Source: an uncultured Bacteroidales bacterium (GTDB lineage: Bacteria > Bacteroidota > Bacteroidia > Bacteroidales > P3). Taken from it: a DNA stretch of 5,164 bases. Below, piece by piece: positions 1 to 5,164 of this stretch. The notes below the pieces were generated by a model that worked only from the letters and a program-made list of their open reading frames with translations, ran no database searches and had not been told where the DNA came from. The stretch spans positions 1 to 5,164 of the forward strand of contig CAMXAS010000096.1 of NCBI GenBank assembly GCA_947179195.1, in the 5' to 3' direction. The position numbers and the translations under genes are program-made. Position 1 is the first letter of the stretch. Each line of letters begins with the position of its first letter.

Positions 1-8
1 AACCGCTT

Positions 9-290
9 TTATTCGGCCGCCTGTTCGCCCTCGGTACGGGGCGCTTCGGTACGCGGGAGGGCTTCCTTGACAATCATGTTGCGGCCTTCCCATTCGGCGC
101 CGTCCAAAGCCGCGATGGCCTTGCGGGCGTCGTCGTCATTCGCCATTTCGACAAAACCGAAACCTTTGGAACGACGGGTACCTTTTTCATTGATGATTCT
201 CGCGTCAATAACTTCTCCGTAATCGGAAAAGATTTGTCTGAGGTTTTCGCTCCGAACCTTGTAGTTCAGGTTGGCGACAAAAATGTTCAT
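9..290 (-). CDS. Single-RRM RNA-binding protein (93 aa)
   Basis: This is a cytoplasmic RNA-binding protein made almost entirely of one RNA recognition motif. The two signature strands are visible: RNP2 is IFVANL at residues 3-8 and RNP1 is KGFGFVEM at residues 42-49, with the aromatic residues that stack on RNA bases. The fold is complete to about residue 78 (MIVKEALP). A short charged tail follows, containing PRTE twice (79-82 and 84-87). Related proteins in Bacteroidetes often carry longer Gly/Arg-rich tails, so this one is on the short side. The ATG at 290 gives MNIFVANL, the usual beginning for this family, and no Shine-Dalgarno sequence precedes it. Its own promoter lies upstream (box 322-329). 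In Bacteroides such proteins have been linked to post-transcriptional control with small RNAs in the absence of Hfq. That role is inferred here. The family assignment is secure; the RNA targets are unknown. Confidence 0.95.
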   Translation of the reverse strand: MNIFVANLNYKVRSENLRQIFSDYGEVIDARIINEKGTRRSKGFGFVEMANDDDARKAIAALDGAEWEGRNMIVKEALPRTEAPRTEGEQAAE

Positions 291-321
291 AAAAATGAAG
301 TATTAAAACGTTAACTGACCA

Positions 322-351
322 CAAATGTAGGCATTTTTTTTGTTTCCGCAA
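322..351 (-). promoter_or_regulatory. Bacteroidetes-type promoter of the RRM gene
   Basis: On the minus strand the -7 box TACATTTG (329 down to 322) matches TAnnTTTG exactly. TTG at 351-349 sits 19 bases upstream, within the usual spacing for the -33 element. The 31 bases between the box and the ATG at 290 are A/T-rich and lack a Shine-Dalgarno sequence, as expected for Bacteroidetes leaders. The remainder of the gap between this gene and the next (up to 376) shows no clear terminator hairpin. Confidence 0.75.
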
Positions 352-376
352 GCAATCCTGAAATTTTAGCGCAAGC

Positions 377-838
377 CTATGCCGGTTTAGCCGCCAAGAC
401 CTCACCGTCCGGCAACGTGTCGCGCAGCGTCCACGCCCCGTCCGAGGCCGCGCGTTCCCAACAATAGAAGGCCGCGCCATTGGTCACCGTCAGGAAACGG
501 ACGTCCTTGAAAGCCTCCGACAGACGGTAGCGGCCTATCTGCTCCAACACCGCCGCGTTCAAGGCCTGCTCCCGCCGCTTGCACTCGATGAGCCACACGG
601 CGTTTCCGTGCGCGTCGAACACCTGCAAATCAACCCGGAACGGCAGCCCGTAAACCCTGATGCCGGTCTCCACGCCGATACGCCCCAACGGAATCCGCAA
701 CGTTTTGTGCAGATGCCACACCAAGGCTTGACGCACTTCCTCTTCGGGCGTCAAGGCCACGTATTTCTTGCGAACCGGGTCGAAAACCTCCCGTTTGCCG
801 TCCGCCCGCGTCCGTATGTAAATGCCATTATCCGCCAT
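377..838 (-). CDS. Orphan HsdR N-terminal-domain protein (predicted PD-(D/E)xK nuclease fold, 153 aa)
   Basis: The protein matches the type I restriction enzyme R-subunit N-terminal domain family found as a stand-alone protein in Bacteroidetes. Numbered from the start chosen here, the family-typical N-terminal motif FDPVRKKYVALTPEE spans residues 19-33. The nuclease core follows: an acidic residue in VET (E57), D70 in FRVDL, and ECK (E85, K87) forming the D...ExK pair. QIGRY at 100-104 fits the QxxxY motif of HsdR/RecB-type nucleases, and LTVTNG (116-121) is also typical of the family. The catalytic residues therefore look intact. No helicase motor, HsdM or HsdS is encoded in the window, so calling it a restriction subunit would be misleading; its real role is unknown. 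An in-frame ATG at 865 would add nine residues (MKKCIFAFI), but a promoter box at 847-854 lies inside that extension. The ATG at 838, giving MADNGIYIR, is therefore preferred. Confidence 0.85.
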   Translation of the reverse strand: MADNGIYIRTRADGKREVFDPVRKKYVALTPEEEVRQALVWHLHKTLRIPLGRIGVETGIRVYGLPFRVDLQVFDAHGNAVWLIECKRREQALNAAVLEQIGRYRLSEAFKDVRFLTVTNGAAFYCWERAASDGAWTLRDTLPDGEVLAAKPA

Positions 839-846
839 AATGAATG

Positions 847-854
847 CAAAAATA
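847..854 (-). promoter_or_regulatory. -7 promoter box of the HsdR_N-like gene
   Basis: The minus strand reads TATTTTTG here, an exact TAnnTTTG match, ending 8 bases before the ATG at 838. Transcription would begin only a few bases before the start codon, so the mRNA would be leaderless or nearly so. I see no good -33 TTG at the expected distance, which lowers confidence. The sequence is also A/T-rich, which makes chance matches easier. Confidence 0.5.
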
Positions 855-875
855 CACTTTTTCATTTTTTTTGAG

Positions 876-883
876 TATCTTTG
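876..883 (+). promoter_or_regulatory. -7 promoter box of the envelope-protein gene
   Basis: TATCTTTG is an exact match to the Bacteroidetes TAnnTTTG box and ends 7 bases before the ATG at 891. This placement predicts a leader of only a few bases. No clear TTG stands at the -33 position; an A/T-rich stretch with a T-run occupies it. The box also argues against the upstream in-frame ATG at 822, which would begin inside the divergent neighbour and ahead of this promoter. Confidence 0.6.
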
Positions 884-890
884 CAGGCTT

Positions 891-1523
891 ATGAAAATGT
901 ACTTACGTCTGTTTGCCTTTTGTTTGACCGCAAGCCTGTGTTTCGGGCTGAGCGGGCGTGCCGTGGCTCAGGACGCCGTACCGTCCTCCCAATCGGTTCC
1001 CCACTTCGCGCCGCTCGACGTCTCCGGCTTTACCGTTCAGGGCAAAACGACGGTATTCAAGATTTTCGAACCCGAAAGGGAGCAGATGCTTACGTTCCGT
1101 ATTCCGACTTCATCGCTCAAACGCTATCTCTATAAGGATTCCATCCATGTGGACGGCCATTTGGAAACGCTGTTCCTCGAACAGCCGGAAGACTTCAATT
1201 TCGTGGCGCAACTCTGCTTGGACGGCCGCCGCGACGCGCAAACCCATTACAAAATGTACCGGGCTTCGGCCACGGGGACGTTGTTCCTCAGCATCATATC
1301 GCCCGTGTTCGGCCTGGCCTGCGCCCTGCCGGCCTCGCTCACGCCGCCCCGCATTGAAAACCTCGGTTTGCCGGACGTGGATATGTTGCATGAGGACATC
1401 TACTTCCAAGCCTATCAGAAAGAGGCCTGGCGCAAGAAGAACATCCACAACTGGATTAACTTCGGGATTGGCTTCGGCATTCACGCCGGCATCCTGTTCT
1501 CTATTCTCTCGTTCGTACGGTAA
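891..1523 (+). CDS. Uncharacterised envelope protein with signal peptide and two hydrophobic segments (210 aa)
   Basis: I do not recognise a named function. Residues 1-26 look like a Sec signal peptide: Lys and Arg near the N-terminus, a hydrophobic core, then AVA with likely cleavage before Q27. A soluble stretch of about 100 residues follows. DAQTHYKMYRASATGT (115-130) leads into a hydrophobic segment at about 128-150 (LFLSIISPVFGLACALPASL). Next come TPPRIENLGLP (151-161), a basic helix with AYQKEAWRKKNIHNW (174-188), and a C-terminal hydrophobic segment at about 189-208. This order (DA...Y..Y, SP..GL, TPP...NL..P, then KK...W.NFGIG) resembles a widespread uncharacterised membrane-protein family of Bacteroidetes, recalled from memory rather than searched. 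An inner-membrane anchor with a periplasmic N-terminal domain is inferred. The ATG at 891 was chosen because of the promoter box 7 bases upstream and because it begins the signal peptide directly. The gene ends exactly where mfd ends on the other strand. Confidence 0.8.
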   Translation: MKMYLRLFAFCLTASLCFGLSGRAVAQDAVPSSQSVPHFAPLDVSGFTVQGKTTVFKIFEPEREQMLTFRIPTSSLKRYLYKDSIHVDGHLETLFLEQPEDFNFVAQLCLDGRRDAQTHYKMYRASATGTLFLSIISPVFGLACALPASLTPPRIENLGLPDVDMLHEDIYFQAYQKEAWRKKNIHNWINFGIGFGIHAGILFSILSFVR

Positions 1524-4500
1524 TTATACCGGCGGCAAAAGTTGCCCGCAGAGTTCGATGGCCGATTTGACATCGGGGATGCGGTCGAACACAACGCTGA
1601 GTTTCTGACGGTTTTCCTGCAAACGGCATTGGCTCGGATGATCCTGCACATAGGTCAATATGGCGGAAAACAACGGACTTTGGTAGTATTGACTTTCGTC
1701 CTGAGCGGCGAAAACCGCCGTCAGCGCGTTATTCTTCAATAAGATACGGCTCCACCCCAAACGTTTGGCCACGCGCCGCAAGGCCACGGTGCGTATGAGT
1801 TCCCGCGTCGGTTCGGGGATTTTGCCGAAACGGTCCTGCAAACGGTGGGCATAGGCTTCCAAATCGGCGTCTTTTTCCAAAGAATCCAACTCTTTGTACA
1901 GCGCCAACCGCTCGGTGATGCTGCTCACGTAGTCGTCCGGTATCAGGATTTCCAAATCGGTCTCCACCTGACAGTCGGCGGCCGTAAAGTCCATGGCCTG
2001 CGGCGCGGGGGCGGCTTCCACGTCCGCGCCCCCACCGGCGGGGCGTTCCGTCCCCTGCCCGCTGATGCCCGACGAGAAGTCGGCCGCGCGGTCCGTGCCG
2101 TTCATCCGCTCCTGCTTGAGTTCGGCGATGGCTTCGTCCAAGATGCGCTGATACATCTCGTAGCCCATCTCGGCGATGAATCCACTCTGCTCGCCGCCCA
2201 GAATGTTGCCGGCGCCGCGGATATCCAAATCCCGCATGGCCACCTGGAAACCGCCGCCGATTTCGGAAAATTCCTCGATGGCGCGCAACCGCCGCTTGGC
2301 TTCGGGCGTCAACAGGTGTTCGGGCGGCGCCAACATATAGCAGAACGCCTTTTTGTTGGAGCGGCCCACGCGGCCCCGCAACTGGTGCAGTTCGCTCAGC
2401 CCGTACTGGTGCGCCTCGTTCACGATAATCGTGTTCGCGTTCGCGATATCCAAACCGTTTTCCACGATTTTGGTGGATACCAATATATCGTAGGCGCCCT
2501 CCATAAAGCCGAGCAGCACTTCTTCGAGTTTGTCGCCCTCCATCTGCCCGTGCGCCACGGCGATATGCGCGTCGGGTAACAGCCGTTGCAGCATTCCGGC
2601 CACCTCCATGATGTTCTGCACGCGGTGGTGCACGAAAAAGACCTGCCCGCCGCGCGAGAGTTCATAGACGATGGCGTCGCGGATAAATTCCTCGTCGAAC
2701 GCGTGGATTTCGGTATGCACGGGATAACGGTTGGGCGGCGGCGTTTGGATGACCGACAGGTCGCGCGCGCCCATCAGCGAGAATTGCAGCGTGCGCGGGA
2801 TGGGCGTGGCCGTCAGCGTCAGCGTGTCGATGTTGACTTTCAGCGACTTCAGTTTTTCTTTCATCGCCACGCCGAATTTCTGTTCCTCGTCGATGATTAA
2901 AAGGCCCAAATCCTTGAAAACAACATCCTTGCTCAACAGCCGATGCGTGCCAATCAAGATGTCGAGCCGGCCGTCCTTGAGTTTGGTCAGGACTTCCTTG
3001 CGTTCCTTGGCCGTGCGGAAACGGTTGATATAATCGACGCTGCAAGGCAGTTCGCCCAAACGTTCCTTAAACGTCTTATAGTGTTGATAGGCCAATATCG
3101 TGGTCGGCACCAGCACGGCCACCTGCTTGCCGTCACAGGCCGCCTTGAAGGCCGCCCTGATGGCGACTTCCGTTTTGCCGAAGCCCACGTCGCCGCATAC
3201 GAGACGGTCCATCGGCTGCGTGGACTCCATATCCCGCTTCACGTCTTCCGAGGCCTTGAACTGGTCGGGCGTATCTTCGTAGAAGAACGACGACTCCAAT
3301 TCGTGCTGCAAATACGAATCGGCCGAAAACGCGAAGCCCTGCGAGGATTTGCGCTGCGCATACAGCCGGATGAGCTCGCGCGCGATGTCCTTGACCTTCT
3401 GTTTGGCTTTGGCCTTGGTCACGGCCCAGGCATTGCTGCCCAAGCGGTTCAACACGGGCGGTTCGCCCTCCTTGCCCGAATACTTCGACATCTTATGCAG
3501 CGCGTGGATGCTCATGCGCAACATATCGTTGTCCTTATACATCAGGCAGATGGCCTCTTGCTCGCGGCCGTTGACCATGACTTTTTCCAGACCGGCGAAC
3601 CGCCCCACGCCATGATCCACATGGCTGATATAGTCGCCCGGCTTGAGTTGATACAGTTCCTTGAGCGTCAGCATCTGACTGTCCTGACGCCGCGGCTGCA
3701 CGGTATAGCGGTGGTAGCGTTCGAAAATCTGATGGTCGGTAAAGACTTCCCAACGCGCCTGGTCGTCGATAAAGCCCTCGTTGAGCGACAGTTTGAGCGG
3801 GATGAAACGCACGGTGGGATTCGGCGTGCTGAGTTCGAAGAAGATGCGTTCCAACCGCTGAATCTGCTTGGGATTCTCGGACAGGATGAAATTCTGATAG
3901 CCCTTGTCTTCGGCCTCGCGCAGATGCTGCACGAGCCAATCCATCTTCTTGTTGAACACGGGCTGCGACTGCATCGCGAACACCAGTTCCTCGTCCGGGC
4001 GCGCGTAATGGAACCTTTGGCCGAATTCCACGACCGTGGCGCTTTCAAAACTCCGTTCGGCTTCTTCGGGCCGCAGGTACAGTTCTTCCGGACGGGCGCG
4101 CGGCACGACGCCCTGCAAGCCGGCATAGGCGGCTTCGGCTTTCTCGAACGCGCTCCGCTGCGTGGCCACGAGGCTGGCCAAGTCTTCGACCCAAAGCACC
4201 GACTTCTCCGAAAAATACGTCAGGAACGAAATCCGTTCTTTCTGCTCGACTTTATCCTGCAAGTCCGGCAACAGGCTGATGACGTCGTGCCGCGCGATGG
4301 ACAGCTGCGTGCCCACTTCGAAACTTCGGATGGAATCGACCTTGTCGCCGTCGAATTCGATACGGTAGGGCGTGTCGTTGGCAAACGAAAACACGTCGAT
4401 GATGCCGCCGCGCAACGCGTATTGCCCGGGTTGCGCCACGAAATCGACCCACTCGAAACGGTTTTCTTCCAAAAAATCGATAAGGAAATCCTGCGAGACC

Positions 4501-5009
4501 GCCTCGCCCTTGTGCAACTGCACCGTATGCGCCGCCAGACAGCGCGTCGTGATGACTTTCTCGGCCAGAGCCTCCGGATAGGTCACTATCCACAGCGGCG
4601 CACCCGTCTTGTCGTAGGGTTGCCCCAAACGGTTCAGCACCTCGGTGCGCGACAACACGTTGGCGTTATCGACCTCATCCGATTCGTAGGGTTTCTTATA
4701 CGAGGCGGGGAAATACAGCACCCGCTTCTGCGCCTGTTCCAAGCCGCTCTGCCCCGTCAGTTTCTCCAAGTCGTTGCAGAAATAGGCGGCCTGTTCCCGG
4801 TCGGACAGGATGAACAGTTGCGTTTCTTTCAACTGCGAAGCCGTGGCCGCGGCGATGACCGACTTGGCGGAACCGAGCAGGTTGCGCAACGCTATCTTGC
4901 GGGGCTGACCCGACGATAGCCATTGCACGATACGCCCCACCCGTTCATCGCGGCTGTAAAGCTGCAACAGGTCGATGCCCGGCGTGGTTGAAGTGTGGTT
5001 AGCCTCCAT
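1524..5009 (-). CDS. mfd: Transcription-repair coupling factor Mfd (1161 aa)
   Basis: Mfd is a cytoplasmic DNA translocase. It binds RNA polymerase stalled at DNA damage, pushes it off the template using ATP, and recruits UvrA for nucleotide excision repair. All family parts are present in order. The UvrB-like N-terminal module spans about residues 10-340, with only a degenerate nucleotide-binding loop (GSAKS, 46-50). The CarD-like RNA-polymerase interaction domain is at about 455-515 (KPGDYISHVDHGVGRF). The RecG-like motor carries Walker A GDVGFGKTE (606-614), Walker B DEEQ (707-710), TATPIPRT (733-740), ENGLDIANANT (850-860) and QLRGRVGRS (876-884). The TRG region RDLDIRGAGNILGGEQSG is at 926-943. 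The C-terminal autoinhibitory domain is at about 1014-1155. Length is close to the roughly 1150 residues usual for the family. The ATG at 5009 is the only ATG after an in-frame stop at 5030-5028. It lies inside the end of thiS, so co-transcription and coupled translation are likely. Confidence 0.98.
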   Translation of the reverse strand: MEANHTSTTPGIDLLQLYSRDERVGRIVQWLSSGQPRKIALRNLLGSAKSVIAAATASQLKETQLFILSDREQAAYFCNDLEKLTGQSGLEQAQKRVLYFPASYKKPYESDEVDNANVLSRTEVLNRLGQPYDKTGAPLWIVTYPEALAEKVITTRCLAAHTVQLHKGEAVSQDFLIDFLEENRFEWVDFVAQPGQYALRGGIIDVFSFANDTPYRIEFDGDKVDSIRSFEVGTQLSIARHDVISLLPDLQDKVEQKERISFLTYFSEKSVLWVEDLASLVATQRSAFEKAEAAYAGLQGVVPRARPEELYLRPEEAERSFESATVVEFGQRFHYARPDEELVFAMQSQPVFNKKMDWLVQHLREAEDKGYQNFILSENPKQIQRLERIFFELSTPNPTVRFIPLKLSLNEGFIDDQARWEVFTDHQIFERYHRYTVQPRRQDSQMLTLKELYQLKPGDYISHVDHGVGRFAGLEKVMVNGREQEAICLMYKDNDMLRMSIHALHKMSKYSGKEGEPPVLNRLGSNAWAVTKAKAKQKVKDIARELIRLYAQRKSSQGFAFSADSYLQHELESSFFYEDTPDQFKASEDVKRDMESTQPMDRLVCGDVGFGKTEVAIRAAFKAACDGKQVAVLVPTTILAYQHYKTFKERLGELPCSVDYINRFRTAKERKEVLTKLKDGRLDILIGTHRLLSKDVVFKDLGLLIIDEEQKFGVAMKEKLKSLKVNIDTLTLTATPIPRTLQFSLMGARDLSVIQTPPPNRYPVHTEIHAFDEEFIRDAIVYELSRGGQVFFVHHRVQNIMEVAGMLQRLLPDAHIAVAHGQMEGDKLEEVLLGFMEGAYDILVSTKIVENGLDIANANTIIVNEAHQYGLSELHQLRGRVGRSNKKAFCYMLAPPEHLLTPEAKRRLRAIEEFSEIGGGFQVAMRDLDIRGAGNILGGEQSGFIAEMGYEMYQRILDEAIAELKQERMNGTDRAADFSSGISGQGTERPAGGGADVEAAPAPQAMDFTAADCQVETDLEILIPDDYVSSITERLALYKELDSLEKDADLEAYAHRLQDRFGKIPEPTRELIRTVALRRVAKRLGWSRILLKNNALTAVFAAQDESQYYQSPLFSAILTYVQDHPSQCRLQENRQKLSVVFDRIPDVKSAIELCGQLLPPV

Positions 5010-5164
5010 AAAAGACGCCGATAAGCACTAGTTTGTCTTGGGCCTGCAAGGGGGTTTCCGCCCATTGCGCGCGGCTGATGACGGCGCCGTTGCGCGCCAC
5101 GGCCAAGCCTTTGCGGTCGGCCATCCCCTGGCCTTCCAGCCAAGTCTGCAACGTCAGCCCTTCG
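4999..5164 (-). CDS. thiS: Sulfur carrier protein ThiS, C-terminal part (5' end outside window)
   Basis: Fifty-four codons and the stop (TAA, 5001-4999) are present; the N-terminal beta strand, about a dozen residues, lies beyond the right edge. ThiS is a small ubiquitin-fold protein that is adenylated and thiocarboxylated at its C-terminal Gly-Gly. It then donates sulfur to the thiazole ring of thiamine in the ThiG reaction. Visible family marks are KGLAVARNGAVISRAQWAET (the conserved 'vNg..v.R..W' core), then DKLVLIGVFYGG, ending in the required Gly-Gly just before the stop. MoaD also ends in GG, but the R-x-x-W core and spacing favour ThiS. The last 11 bases overlap the start of mfd. The rest of a thiamine operon would be expected further upstream, but this cannot be seen here. 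Confidence 0.88.
   Translation of the reverse strand, partial: EGLTLQTWLEGQGMADRKGLAVARNGAVISRAQWAETPLQAQDKLVLIGVFYGG

Noticed and set aside
347..376. Direct repeat GCTTGCG on the minus strand (376-370 and 353-347) upstream of the RRM gene, as a possible operator.
   Set aside because: Seven bases occurring twice is close to chance, and one copy simply contains the putative -33 TTG.
377..838. A type I restriction-modification system.
   Set aside because: Only the HsdR N-terminal-like domain is present. There is no motor, methylase or specificity gene in the window, and stand-alone versions are common in Bacteroidetes.
822..890. An upstream in-frame ATG at 822 that would extend the envelope protein by 23 residues.
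   Set aside because: It starts inside the divergent gene and upstream of the TATCTTTG promoter box, and would bury the signal peptide behind extra residues. The ATG at 891 fits better.
1534..1546. A GGCAA-AAG-TTGCC hairpin near the 3' end of mfd as a possible terminator.
   Set aside because: It lies within the last mfd codons, has a 5-bp stem and a 3-base loop, and no T-run follows on either strand.
2943..4919. A 658-codon open reading frame on the plus strand, opposite mfd, and a 244-codon one at 1845-2579.
   Set aside because: Both lie in exact codon register antisense to mfd. In that frame a stop arises only where mfd uses the codons TTA, CTA or TCA, which this GC-rich gene avoids. The translations show no recognisable domains and mfd is unmistakable on the other strand.
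5002..5007. The GGAGG sequence at the thiS-mfd junction as a Shine-Dalgarno site for mfd.
   Set aside because: It lies immediately after the mfd ATG, not before it, and is explained by the Gly-Gly codons of thiS. Bacteroidetes rarely use Shine-Dalgarno pairing.

Overview
This window most likely comes from a GC-rich member of the Bacteroidales (phylum Bacteroidota). Three kinds of evidence point there. Promoter boxes match the Bacteroidetes consensus TAnnTTTG. Starts lack Shine-Dalgarno sequences, with short or nearly absent leaders. The proteins match remembered Bacteroidetes families: a small single-RRM protein, a stand-alone HsdR N-terminal-like nuclease domain whose N-terminal motif is typical of Bacteroides, and a Mfd with Bacteroides-like signatures. 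The coding regions look GC-rich by eye. Genus cannot be decided from this stretch.

Layout, left to right. (1) 9-290, minus strand: a 93-residue RNA-binding protein with one RRM domain, behind its own well-formed promoter (box 322-329). (2) 377-838, minus strand: a 153-residue orphan protein with the HsdR N-terminal / PD-(D/E)xK nuclease-like fold. (3) 839-890: a 52-base divergent intergenic region with a -7 box for each direction, both placed so that transcripts would be leaderless or nearly so. (4) 891-1523, plus strand: a 210-residue unrecognised envelope protein with a signal peptide and two hydrophobic segments. (5) 1524-5009, minus strand: the complete transcription-repair coupling factor Mfd (1161 residues), whose stop codon directly abuts the stop of the envelope gene. 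(6) 4999 to the right edge, minus strand: the last 54 codons of the thiamine sulfur-carrier gene thiS, overlapping the mfd start by 11 bases.

The genes do not form one pathway. mfd (DNA repair at stalled RNA polymerase) appears to ride on the transcript of thiS (thiamine biosynthesis) and may be translationally coupled to it. The nuclease-domain gene and the envelope gene are divergently transcribed and share a compact promoter region. The RRM gene has its own promoter. I see no mobile element, CRISPR array, tRNA or rRNA. I also see no convincing new multi-gene system: this is mostly ordinary core-genome content. The points worth a second look are the leaderless divergent promoter pair, the orphan nuclease domain, the uncharacterised membrane protein and the thiS-mfd overlap.
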